Below, one piece after another: positions 1 to 6,496 of a stretch of DNA of 8,491 bases. Position 1 is the stretch's first letter. Every line of letters begins with the position of its first letter. Location: assembly GCA_023410885.1 (NCBI GenBank), contig JAEYPI010000145.1:1-8491 (forward strand), written 5' to 3'. This DNA comes from Bacillota bacterium. Lineage in GTDB: Bacteria > Bacillota > Clostridia > DSM-8532. The translations under genes and the position numbers were made by a program. The notes under the pieces were generated by a model. The model did no database searches and had not been told where the DNA came from. It worked only from the letters and a program-made list of their open reading frames with translations.

Positions 1-44
1 TTCAACCGGGTAATCTATCTTTACAAATTAAAGTATCCAGTACA

Positions 45-965
45 CTACCTCTCAAAGGTTTCTAATAAACGGAGATAGTGATTGGCCTCACGCAAAACAT
101 GGTCCCCCAGCAAAGGAATGATAATTGATTTTATTTTGCATTCCAATATCCCTTGTGTCCCTTGTGCTTTAAAATCGCGAAGCTCCCTTGTGGCCTTCAT
201 ACTGTCACTTGTCACCGTTGAACGTGGTGTCGCCTGATCCATAGCCTGCTGTGCCTCTTTAGTGAGCTTGTCAAATTCATTCCCAAAATTATTGGCGGTA
301 TTGATTAATGCCTCTTCTGAAGGGTCCAGTAACCCTCGTATAAATTTGGAGTGTTCTGCCATAATCCTATTCCAGAAAACTTCCTGCTCTAAAGCCTCTC
401 TTCTGACATTAATCTGTTCCCTGTTTTGTAACCTTTGAATAAACAATAAGTAAAGCCGTGCCTCCCGCATAATATGATCAATCAGAAGCGGATAATTGTT
501 CGTAAACATCCGGCACGATAAAACATTGGCCAAAATATTAGACTTAAATTGAATGAGCCTGCCAATCAACCCTATAGCTCGTTGATTAAGCATTTGTACC
601 CTTTGTTCCAATCCCGTGTTAACCGGTGCAGGGCCCCCACCCTGAAGGGCGGCCTCCGCCTGAGTTAATTGTGTCGGTATTCTTACACTTGTGAAAAAGG
701 TCGTCGCCATCTCGGCATTAAGGGTAAAGGGGGTCACAACTTCTCCGGATTTTAGTATATCCGCACTGACAACCCCGTTTGAAAGTGATATAACTTCTGC
801 AAGAAGCTTATCGAATTCCATTCGGAATGCGTCCGCTTCGCTTGTGTAGTTTCTATCCCTTGGTGTAAAGCTTACCTGCAAAAAAAAGGAATGCTCTTTC
901 ATGATCCTGCCAAAGAAAAGATGGGTTTCAAGCGATTGTCTGATAAATTCAGAACTGGTTAGCAC
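45..965 (-). CDS. DUF2935 family protein, two-repeat helical bundle
   Basis: A 306-residue protein of the DUF2935 family, found mainly in Firmicutes; its function is unknown. The sequence shows an internal duplication. Each half opens with a motif of the form E-x(n)-F-x-x-R-I-M-x-E-H (around residues 13-25 and 193-205) and closes with D-H-x-x-R-E-A (D163/H164/E168 and D288/H289/E293). The regular Glu/His/Asp spacing in predicted long helices resembles a ferritin-like or haemerythrin-like metal bundle, but metal binding is inference. There is no signal peptide or membrane segment, so it is probably cytoplasmic. The start is GTG at 963-965, preceded by GGGAGG (974-979) at 8-nt spacing, which fixes it well. 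It lies downstream of lysA on the same strand, but a 278-bp gap with a terminator suggests its own transcription unit. Family call is confident; role is not known. Confidence 0.85.
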   Translation of the reverse strand: MLTSSEFIRQSLETHLFFGRIMKEHSFFLQVSFTPRDRNYTSEADAFRMEFDKLLAEVISLSNGVVSADILKSGEVVTPFTLNAEMATTFFTSVRIPTQLTQAEAALQGGGPAPVNTGLEQRVQMLNQRAIGLIGRLIQFKSNILANVLSCRMFTNNYPLLIDHIMREARLYLLFIQRLQNREQINVRREALEQEVFWNRIMAEHSKFIRGLLDPSEEALINTANNFGNEFDKLTKEAQQAMDQATPRSTVTSDSMKATRELRDFKAQGTQGILECKIKSIIIPLLGDHVLREANHYLRLLETFER

Positions 966-973
966 GACAAAAA

Positions 974-979
974 CCTCCC
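974..979 (-). promoter_or_regulatory. Ribosome binding site of the DUF2935 gene
   Basis: On the minus strand this reads GGGAGG, 8 nt before a GTG codon. It decides in favour of the GTG start over later in-frame ATG codons. Confidence 0.75.
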
Positions 980-996
980 AATAGGTATGAAAATTG

Positions 997-1010
997 GACT
1001 ACCTATAGTC
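997..1010. repeat. Small inverted repeat upstream of DUF2935 gene
   Basis: GACTA-CCTA-TAGTC, a perfect 5-bp inverted repeat with a 4-nt centre. It lies 32 bp upstream of the DUF2935 start codon, between the candidate -10 boxes and the ribosome binding site. It could be an operator half-site pair or a small RNA hairpin. It is short enough to occur by chance. Confidence 0.3.
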
Positions 1011-1027
1011 AGTTTATGATTACGCTT

Positions 1028-1049
1028 ATTATATGCTACACGTATTATA
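1028..1049 (-). promoter_or_regulatory. Candidate -10 boxes for the DUF2935 gene
   Basis: Two exact TATAAT hexamers occur on the minus strand, at 1028-1033 and 1044-1049, about 65-85 bp upstream of the GTG start. No good TTGACA-like -35 element sits at 16-18 bp from either, so which one, if any, is used is unclear. The AT-rich composition makes chance matches likely. Confidence 0.3.
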
Positions 1050-1108
1050 CTCAGTGCCAGCTTTATACCATCATCGTCCAGCGTGTACCATTTCCTATTG
1101 AGCGCGCT

Positions 1109-1168
1109 GAAAAAGCCAAAGGCCCTGGCAGATCCTCCTGAGGATCTATCAATAACGTTTGGCTTTCA
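1109..1168 (-). terminator. Terminator of lysA with nested hairpins
   Basis: Read on the minus strand, AAAGCCAAA (1158-1166) can pair with TTTGGCTTT (1112-1120), enclosing a second perfect hairpin, GATCCTC-AG-GAGGATC (1131-1146). A run of five T (1110-1114) follows. A shorter alternative is GCCAGG-GCC-TTTGGC (1115-1129: four Watson-Crick and two G-U pairs), ending directly in the same TTTTT. The T-run is on the minus-strand side, so the element most likely ends lysA transcription about 75 bp after its stop codon. The two folds are mutually exclusive. Confidence 0.6.
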
Positions 1169-1188
1169 CTGCATGATACTCTAACCTC

Positions 1189-1216
1189 GAATTCTATATA
1201 AATAAAACTAGAATTC
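1189..1216. repeat. 8-bp inverted repeat downstream of lysA
   Basis: GAATTCTA (1189-1196) and TAGAATTC (1209-1216) are perfect inverted copies around a 12-nt AT-rich centre. The element lies between the lysA stop codon and its terminator. It could be a hairpin in the lysA 3' end; no T-run follows, so it is not itself a convincing terminator. Confidence 0.4.
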
Positions 1217-1243
1217 ACAAAATACCATATGACTATAAAACGA

Positions 1244-2557
1244 CTACAAATCTCCCGGAATCACGTCATTGCGCACAATATCCTCATAATCCTCGCCTTT
1301 GATAATAACCCTGGCCCTGCCATCCTTCACAAGGATCATGGGCGGTCTCCCATTGCGGTTATAATTCATGGACATGGAATAATTGTACGCTCCTGTTGCT
1401 AAAACAGCTAATAGGTCACCGGGCTCAGCCTCAGCCATTGGAATGTCCTTCCCGAGAAGATCCCCGGACTCACAGCACTTTCCGGCCACGGTCACCACCT
1501 GATTTTTTATGGCTTTTGCCCTATTGGCTAGCATAAAGGTATACTTTGATTCATACAACGCATAACGGGGATTGTCAGACATTCCTCCGTCAACAGCAAC
1601 ATATTTGCGAATGTCCTTAATATCCTTGACCGATCCAACCGTATACAGCGTAATGCCTGCCGGTGCCACAATGGAACGGCCGGGCTCCATTAGCATAAAG
1701 GGTTGATCTATCCCTATCTCCTCACATAACCGTTTAACAACGTTGGATACCGACTCAATATAGCGGTCATATTCAACGGGATCATCCTCGTTTGTATACT
1801 TTATGCCGAACCCGCCACCCAGATTAAGTTCCGATATGATAATACCATAATCGTCCTTTATATTTCCAATAAGGTCAAGCATAACCTTAGCCGTTTCTTC
1901 AAAAGGCTCGAGATCAAAAATCTGAGAGCCGATGTGGCAGTGCAGACCTACCAGCTCAACATGAGGCAGGCTCTTGGCCAGAGCAACAAATTCATAGACT
2001 TCCCCATTTTCCAAGGCAACACCGAATTTAGAATCAATTTGCCCTGTTTTGACAAAGTCATGGGTATGGGCATCAACACCCGGCTTAACACGAACTGAAA
2101 TCTGAGCCTTAATCCCTTTTTGACCACAAAGCGTATTGATCAGCCTGAGCTCATAGTCATTATCAACCACTATACGGCCAATACCCGCATTCAATGCTTC
2201 TGAGAGCTCTTTTTGGGTTTTGTTGTTGCCGTGAAAATAGACCTTCTGCATGGGAAAACCAGCTTTTTGTGCCGTATAGAGCTCACCTCCCGACACAACG
2301 TCAAGGCCCAGTCCCTCCTGCTCTGCTATCTTACATAGAGCCATAGTACATAAGGCTTTACTGGCATAAAGGACAAGACCTTTATCACCATAGTATTTAT
2401 CCATGGCGTTCTTATACATGCGCATATTGCATCGTATGGCGTTCTCATCCATCACATAGAGCGGTGTGCCAAATTCTTTAGCTAAGTCAACACAATCGCA
2501 CTCCCCTATCACTAAATGTTCTTTCTCATTAATATGAAGCTTTGTGTTCTCAATCAT
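1244..2557 (-). CDS. lysA: Diaminopimelate decarboxylase
   Basis: Catalyses the PLP-dependent decarboxylation of meso-diaminopimelate to L-lysine, the last step of lysine synthesis, in the cytoplasm. At 437 residues it is normal length for LysA. Visible motifs are the PLP lysine in YASKA (K67), HxHIGSQ (206-212), the glycine loop GGGFG (247-251), EPGR (291-294), the CESGD motif (C362-D366) whose Cys reaches the partner active site of the dimer, and GAYNYSM (389-395) with its PLP-contacting Tyr. CESGD and the overall layout separate it from ornithine/arginine decarboxylases of the same fold III family. The ATG start has GGAG (2566-2569) 8 nt upstream. It appears monocistronic: a terminator follows, and a probable promoter plus an upstream terminator separate it from the aminotransferase. 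No lysine riboswitch is recognisable in its short leader. Confidence 0.97.
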   Translation of the reverse strand: MIENTKLHINEKEHLVIGECDCVDLAKEFGTPLYVMDENAIRCNMRMYKNAMDKYYGDKGLVLYASKALCTMALCKIAEQEGLGLDVVSGGELYTAQKAGFPMQKVYFHGNNKTQKELSEALNAGIGRIVVDNDYELRLINTLCGQKGIKAQISVRVKPGVDAHTHDFVKTGQIDSKFGVALENGEVYEFVALAKSLPHVELVGLHCHIGSQIFDLEPFEETAKVMLDLIGNIKDDYGIIISELNLGGGFGIKYTNEDDPVEYDRYIESVSNVVKRLCEEIGIDQPFMLMEPGRSIVAPAGITLYTVGSVKDIKDIRKYVAVDGGMSDNPRYALYESKYTFMLANRAKAIKNQVVTVAGKCCESGDLLGKDIPMAEAEPGDLLAVLATGAYNYSMSMNYNRNGRPPMILVKDGRARVIIKGEDYEDIVRNDVIPGDL

Positions 2558-2607
2558 TTCATAAACTCCGTCCTGAAGATGGGATAATATTGATATTTAC
2601 ATAAAAA

Positions 2608-2636
2608 AGTTTACCACTCGCTAGCTTTTTTTGCAA
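2608..2636 (-). promoter_or_regulatory. Probable lysA promoter (extended -10)
   Basis: On the minus strand TTGCAA (2631-2636) is followed after 17 nt by TAAACT (2608-2613), preceded by TGG, which fits an extended -10 (TGN) promoter. Each hexamer matches the sigma-A consensus at four of six positions. The predicted start would be near 2601, giving lysA a leader of roughly 45 nt. The -35 lies within one arm of the inverted repeat at 2629-2661. Confidence 0.45.
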
Positions 2637-2661
2637 GTTCAATCAGTCCAATCTTGCAAAA
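2629..2661. repeat. Perfect 9-bp inverted repeat, possible lysA operator
   Basis: TTTTGCAAG (2629-2637) and CTTGCAAAA (2653-2661) are exact inverted copies separated by 15 nt. The arm nearer lysA contains the proposed -35 hexamer. No T-run follows the stem in the direction of lysA (the next bases are A), so it is not a terminator. Its position suits a binding site for a dimeric or tetrameric regulator; which one is unknown. Confidence 0.5.
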
Positions 2662-2666
2662 TGACG

Positions 2667-2699
2667 TATTAAAAGCGTCCCCTAACAGGAAACGCTTTT
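2667..2699 (-). terminator. Intrinsic terminator before lysA
   Basis: On the minus strand AAAAGCGT-TTCC-TGTTA-GGGG-ACGCTTTT forms a 12-bp stem (two G-U pairs) with a 5-nt loop, ending in TTTTAAT. On the plus strand the same inner positions would be C-A mismatches, so the structure is specific to minus-strand RNA. It would end transcripts leaving the aminotransferase gene, insulating lysA. Confidence 0.7.
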
Positions 2700-2730
2700 C
2701 TAAGTCGAGCCGAGATTCCCAGTCTGCTAC

Positions 2731-2759
2731 AAAGACAAGGCCCTCAAATGGGTGTCTTT
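2731..2759 (-). terminator. Hairpin just after the aminotransferase gene
   Basis: AAAGACA (2731-2737) and TGTCTTT (2753-2759) are perfect inverted copies, with an inner CCC/GGG pairing (2741-2743 with 2750-2752) around a 6-nt loop and a 3-nt bulge. It lies about 30 bp after the aminotransferase stop codon. The T-run is short on the minus strand (TCTTTG), so it may be a weak first terminator or a 3'-end stabilising hairpin, backed by the stronger stem at 2667-2699. Confidence 0.5.
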
Positions 2760-2787
2760 TGCTTAGCATACCCTGTCTGATGAAATC

Positions 2788-3975
2788 CTAGCACAATCCA
2801 TATTCTTTCGCAAGCTGGGTAAAGGCGGGCAAGCTTCTTTCAATCATGGCAAGATCATAGCAATAAGCAATCCTCACATAGCCGGGACAGCCAAAGCCGC
2901 TACCGGGAACTAAAAGCAGGTTATGCTTTGTGGCACTGCTGCAAAAGGCCGCATCATCCTCATTGGGTGTTTTAACAAAGAGGTAAAAAGCACCCTCCGG
3001 CTTGATACATTTAAAGCCCACCTGTGTCAGGTGGTTATAGAGAACATCCCTCTTCTGCTTATAGCTCAAGGTATCGACAGCTACCTCTAAATTATCGGCA
3101 ATGACCTTCTGGAAAAGAGCCGGCGCATTAACAAAGCCCAGGGTCCGATTTAAGCTTATCATGGCGGCCATCAGCATTTGAACTTCAGGAATACGGCTAT
3201 TGGCTGCGATATAGCCAATTCTTTCTCCCGGAAGGGCTAGGGATTTACTGAAAGAATTAACTGTTATGCTTTTTTCAAATAGGGAAAGGAGGTTGGGCAC
3301 TTCAACATCATCATAAACAATGCTCACATAGGGCTCATCAGAGATTATGAAAATGTGGGTTCCCAATTCTTCCTCTTTTTCAGTAATCGCCTTCTTAAGT
3401 AATTCCAATGATTGACGGCTATAGATAACACCCGTCGGGTTATTGGGGGAATTCAATATAATGGCCTTGGTACGGGTTGTAATGGCTTTTTCAACAGCCT
3501 CCACGTCAATTTGGAAGCTATCCTTCACTGTCTTGACAATGACCGCTGCGCCCCCGGCATTTTCAATATAGGAAAGATACTCGACGAAAAAGGGTGAAAG
3601 GACAATGACCTCTTCGCCAGGGTTGAGCAACGCTTTTAATGCAATATTCAGACCCGCTGCAGCGCCGCAAACCATCACGATATGATCTGCGGTAAGGGGC
3701 ACATCACTCTTTTTCTGAAGATATTGGGCAACCTTGGTTCTGACATCGGCAAAGCCGGCATTGCTCATATACTTATGGAGTCCCGGTTCATCACTAAACG
3801 CATATTGCCTCAAGGATGCTGTCACCTCTGCAGGAGGTTCCACATCCGGATTACCTAGACTAAAGTCAAAAACATTCTCCGCTCCGTAGCGTTTTCTAAG
3901 ACGTTCCCCTTCCTCAAACATGGCACGTATCATGGATGATTTTCCAAGGCTATCAATGATTTTCTGATTAAACAT
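2788..3975 (-). CDS. Class I/II PLP-dependent aminotransferase, probably aromatic
   Basis: A fold-type I aminotransferase of the aspartate aminotransferase superfamily, 395 residues, normal length. Visible features are the GNPDVEPP N-terminal motif (41-48), the SPNNPTG motif (176-182) with the PLP ring-contacting Asn, D213 and Y216 in ISDEPY, the PLP lysine K244 in SFSKS, and the carboxylate-binding Arg of VRIAYC (R368). The likely reaction is reversible transfer between aromatic amino acids and arylpyruvates with 2-oxoglutarate. The family alone does not fix the substrate; aromatic specificity is inferred from the position 21 bp after iorB. The ATG start has GGAGGA (3981-3986) 5 nt upstream. 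It is the last gene of the paaK-iorA-iorB unit, and two hairpins follow it. Aspartate or alanine aminotransferase activity remains possible. Confidence 0.9.
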   Translation of the reverse strand: MFNQKIIDSLGKSSMIRAMFEEGERLRKRYGAENVFDFSLGNPDVEPPAEVTASLRQYAFSDEPGLHKYMSNAGFADVRTKVAQYLQKKSDVPLTADHIVMVCGAAAGLNIALKALLNPGEEVIVLSPFFVEYLSYIENAGGAAVIVKTVKDSFQIDVEAVEKAITTRTKAIILNSPNNPTGVIYSRQSLELLKKAITEKEEELGTHIFIISDEPYVSIVYDDVEVPNLLSLFEKSITVNSFSKSLALPGERIGYIAANSRIPEVQMLMAAMISLNRTLGFVNAPALFQKVIADNLEVAVDTLSYKQKRDVLYNHLTQVGFKCIKPEGAFYLFVKTPNEDDAAFCSSATKHNLLLVPGSGFGCPGYVRIAYCYDLAMIERSLPAFTQLAKEYGLC

Positions 3976-3996
3976 AGGGGTCCTCCGTTTATCTCT

Positions 3997-4578
3997 TTAG
4001 TCTATTGTATGATCATACCCTGCCATAAAGGCTTTAACATTGATATCTACAAATTGTGGCTTTACGGTTTTCTCAATGGCTTTAATCCATATGTCACGAT
4101 CAATGTCGGTGCGCTTTGCCATTACCCCGATCATCACGACATTGACGGCCTTGATGTTGCCGCAGGCCTTAGCCAGCTCCAAAGCAGGAACGGTTGTAAC
4201 ATTGGGATAATCAGCATTAATTTTTTCCAAGATACCATCGGGATATTTGGCCCTTCCGATAATGACCGGCATGGGATCAATCCGTTGGGTGTTAATGATA
4301 ATGGAGGCCTCTTTCTTGGCATAATCAATCCATCTTAAGGCTTCCAGCTGCTCAAAGCACAAGAGAATATCCGCCTCGTTCTTTTCAATAACAGGAGAAT
4401 AGACCTTTTCCCCCATTTTGACATAGGTTACTACACTTCCGCCCCGTTGGGACATACCGTGAACCTCTGAGACCTTAACATCCAACCCGGAGCTTAGGGC
4501 CACATCTCCTAAAATACGGCTGGTCAAAAGGGTTCCTTGACCACCCACACCAACAATCATAATCGATGTATTACGCAT
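3997..4578 (-). CDS. iorB: Indolepyruvate:ferredoxin oxidoreductase, beta subunit
   Basis: Gamma-type catalytic domain partner of IorA; together they oxidatively decarboxylate arylpyruvates to arylacetyl-CoA, reducing ferredoxin, or run the reaction in reverse. The protein is 193 residues from the ATG at 4576-4578, typical for IorB. It starts with the nucleotide-binding-like glycine motif MIVGVGGQGTLLTSRILG (about 7-24), followed by the family motif VSEVHGMSQRGGSV (36-49). The open frame extends upstream to 4686, but those extra 36 residues are the iorA reading region in another frame and have no family similarity. The ATG at 4578 has AGGTGG (4584-4589) 5 nt ahead. It overlaps the iorA stop by 8 bp, which suggests translational coupling and 1:1 subunit synthesis. 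Confidence 0.95.
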   Translation of the reverse strand: MRNTSIMIVGVGGQGTLLTSRILGDVALSSGLDVKVSEVHGMSQRGGSVVTYVKMGEKVYSPVIEKNEADILLCFEQLEALRWIDYAKKEASIIINTQRIDPMPVIIGRAKYPDGILEKINADYPNVTTVPALELAKACGNIKAVNVVMIGVMAKRTDIDRDIWIKAIEKTVKPQFVDINVKAFMAGYDHTID

Positions 4579-6316
4579 CCTGTCCACCTGCCTTCTCATA
4601 TGCATTAAACCGGCACACCTTGGTGCAGAGGCCACAGCCCACGCATTGGGTGCTGTTGATCTCAATATGGTCTCCTCTGTCAACAATAGCAGGGCAACCC
4701 AACCTCATGCACATCCGGCATTTTGTGCACTTCTCCTGATTGACAGAGAAGATGGGGCCGAACTTAACATGCTTCAAAAGGGCGCAGGGTCTCTGGGCAA
4801 TAATAACGGAGGGCTCCTCCGCTGCAATTTCTTCTTTAACGGCCTTTTCAAATTCGACTAAATCAAAGGGATCACATACCCTCACGCGATCAATGCCTAC
4901 AGCCTGACAAAGCTTTACCAAATCCACCTGACGAGTGGGCTCACCCTTAAGGGTAAATCCGGTGGTGGGATTCTGTTGATGCCCGGTCATGCCCGTAATG
5001 GAATTGTCCAAGATAATAACCGTGCTTGTGCCTTTGTTATACACCATATCGATGAGCCCTGTAATACCGGAATGAATAAAGGTGGAATCACCGATAACGG
5101 CTACTGTTTTTCTGGCAAAGTCCGAGCCTCTGGCCTTTTCCATACCATGGGCCACACCCACGCTGGCACCCATGCAAACACAGGTATCCATCGATTCCAG
5201 AGGGGCAAGCGTTCCGAGGGTATAGCAGCCAATATCACCTGAAACCGCTAATTTTAACTTCTTTAGCACATAATATGTACCTCTGTGGGGACAGCCTGCG
5301 CATAAAACAGGAGGCCTCGGGGGCGCTTCATCCAAAATTGTATTTTGCTTTTCTTCCACTTGTCCCAGCAGCTTCGTTCTGATAAGGCTTGCACTGTACT
5401 CACCTGTTACAGGGAGTAGCGCTTTCCCCGTGACCTTCAAGCCCATCTTCAAGCATTGGTTCTCAATAAAGGGCTCCAATTCTTCAATGACATACAGGGC
5501 ATCAACCTCTTTTGCAAAGGCCTGAATCAGCTTTTCAGGCAGAGGGTGAACCATACCCAGCTTAAGATAGGAAACCTCGCCAAAGGCTTCTCTTGCATAT
5601 TCATAGGAAATACCGCTGGTGATGACACCTATTTTTTTATCGCCCCATTCAATACGGTTTAAAGGGGTTTGTTCTGAGAATGCCCTTAGCCCTGCCATGC
5701 GCTCTTCCACCACAAGATGACGCTTCTTGGCCATAGCCGGCATCATGACATACTTACCGGGATTCTTGACATAGGGCTTGAGCTCAAAGGCAGTGCGCTC
5801 TCCCAGCTCAACAATGCCCTGAGAATGGGAGACACGTGTTGTCAGCCTCACGATAACAGGGGTATCAAATTCTTCACTTATTTTAAAGGCTTCTTGGGTA
5901 AAGGTTTTACATTCCTCACTGTCTGAAGGCTCAATGACGGGAACCTTAGCCCCGCGTGCTATAATGCGGGTATCTTGCTCGTTTTGGGAGCTGTGCATAC
6001 CCGGGTCATCTGCAACGAAAATCACTAATCCGCCGTTGACTCCGGTATAGGATGCGGTGAATAAAGGATCTGCCGCCACATTAAGGCCAACATGCTTCAT
6101 GGCACAAGCAGCCCTTGCACCACCAAAGGAAGCACCTATGGCCACCTCAAGGGCAACTTTTTCATTGGGTGCCCATTCAGAGTAAATTTCATCATATTGG
6201 GATAGAGCTTCAGTAATTTCAGTACTTGGGGTTCCGGGATAAGCGGAAGCTACCGTAGCCCCAGCCTCATAGACACCGCGCGCAATAGCCTCGTTGCCCA
6301 GTAAGAGTTTCTTCAT
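4571..6316 (-). CDS. iorA: Indolepyruvate:ferredoxin oxidoreductase, alpha subunit
   Basis: The large TPP- and iron-sulfur-containing subunit of IOR, 581 residues, normal family length. In order: the N-terminal pyrimidine-binding-type domain (SAYPGTPSTEI, 24-34; conserved E57), a middle domain, CAGCPHRG (339-346), the TPP/Mg-binding domain with GDS (409-411) and the Asn of LDNSITGMTGHQ (N438), and a C-terminal double [4Fe-4S] domain with C530/C533/C536/C541 and C558/C561/C564/C568. All eight cluster cysteines are present, so it should be active. The last Cys is followed by Arg, not the usual Pro. Substrates in the family are indolepyruvate, phenylpyruvate and hydroxyphenylpyruvate. The ATG has AAGGAG (6325-6330) 8 nt upstream. 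It lies 171 bp after paaK, whose product uses the same arylacetyl-CoA. The enzyme is cytoplasmic, oxygen-sensitive and characteristic of anaerobes. Confidence 0.97.
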   Translation of the reverse strand: MKKLLLGNEAIARGVYEAGATVASAYPGTPSTEITEALSQYDEIYSEWAPNEKVALEVAIGASFGGARAACAMKHVGLNVAADPLFTASYTGVNGGLVIFVADDPGMHSSQNEQDTRIIARGAKVPVIEPSDSEECKTFTQEAFKISEEFDTPVIVRLTTRVSHSQGIVELGERTAFELKPYVKNPGKYVMMPAMAKKRHLVVEERMAGLRAFSEQTPLNRIEWGDKKIGVITSGISYEYAREAFGEVSYLKLGMVHPLPEKLIQAFAKEVDALYVIEELEPFIENQCLKMGLKVTGKALLPVTGEYSASLIRTKLLGQVEEKQNTILDEAPPRPPVLCAGCPHRGTYYVLKKLKLAVSGDIGCYTLGTLAPLESMDTCVCMGASVGVAHGMEKARGSDFARKTVAVIGDSTFIHSGITGLIDMVYNKGTSTVIILDNSITGMTGHQQNPTTGFTLKGEPTRQVDLVKLCQAVGIDRVRVCDPFDLVEFEKAVKEEIAAEEPSVIIAQRPCALLKHVKFGPIFSVNQEKCTKCRMCMRLGCPAIVDRGDHIEINSTQCVGCGLCTKVCRFNAYEKAGGQDA

Positions 6317-6341
6317 GGTCTTCTCTCCTTGCCTTTATATC

Positions 6342-6355
6342 GCGTTATGAAACGC
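6342..6355. repeat. Small hairpin in the iorA leader
   Basis: GCGTT-ATGA-AACGC, a perfect 5-bp stem with a 4-nt loop, about 11 nt upstream of the iorA Shine-Dalgarno. On the minus strand a run of seven T lies immediately before the stem, not after it, so it is not a terminator. Role unknown. Confidence 0.35.
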
Positions 6356-6455
6356 AAAAAAACTTCTTCATGTCCTACTTCAAAACGATTTTCCCCAAAA
6401 AGCGCCGCCCTATAATATATCACATACGCACTTTAATATGATAGCGGGTTGAAAG

Positions 6456-6480
6456 CGGGGTAATAATATTATACCGCCCC
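6456..6480 (-). other. Imperfect hairpin between paaK and iorA
   Basis: On the minus strand GGTATAAT and ATTATTACC pair with a single bulge, flanked by GGGG and CCCC that could also pair. It begins about 8 nt after the paaK stop. Only TTT-C follows, so it is at most a weak terminator that could reduce read-through from paaK into iorAB, or an mRNA processing/stabilising stem. Confidence 0.35.
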
Positions 6481-6496
6481 ATTCACTCTAGCGCAA
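6468..6496 (-). promoter_or_regulatory. Candidate internal promoter for iorA-iorB-aminotransferase
   Basis: On the minus strand TTGCGC (6491-6496) is followed after exactly 17 nt by a consensus TATAAT (6468-6473). The -35 sits on the last codons of paaK, directly before its TAG stop. Transcription would start near 6461, leaving a leader of about 145 nt before iorA, which would explain the large gap. The -10 hexamer is perfect; the -35 matches at four of six positions. Confidence 0.42.

Noticed and set aside
1050..1065. Sigma-54 type TGGCAC element upstream of the DUF2935 gene
   Set aside because: TGGCAC occurs on the minus strand, but no TTGC-type -12 element is at the required spacing.
2581..2600. 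Fur-like AT-rich box upstream of lysA
   Set aside because: Only a partial match to the GATAAT-repeat consensus in very AT-rich DNA; no iron-related gene nearby.
2558..2787. Lysine riboswitch or T-box upstream of lysA
   Set aside because: I could not find the conserved L-box core elements or the T-box antiterminator sequence, and the promoter proposed leaves only about 45 nt of leader.
3412..3597. Plus-strand 61-codon frame inside the aminotransferase gene
   Set aside because: Opposite-strand shadow of a well-supported gene, with no ribosome binding site or recognisable domain.
4009..4338. Plus-strand 109-codon frame inside iorB
   Set aside because: Antisense to conserved IorB sequence; no independent coding evidence.
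4976..5242. Plus-strand 88-codon frame inside iorA
   Set aside because: Antisense to the conserved TPP domain of IorA; His/Gly-rich composition typical of a shadow frame.
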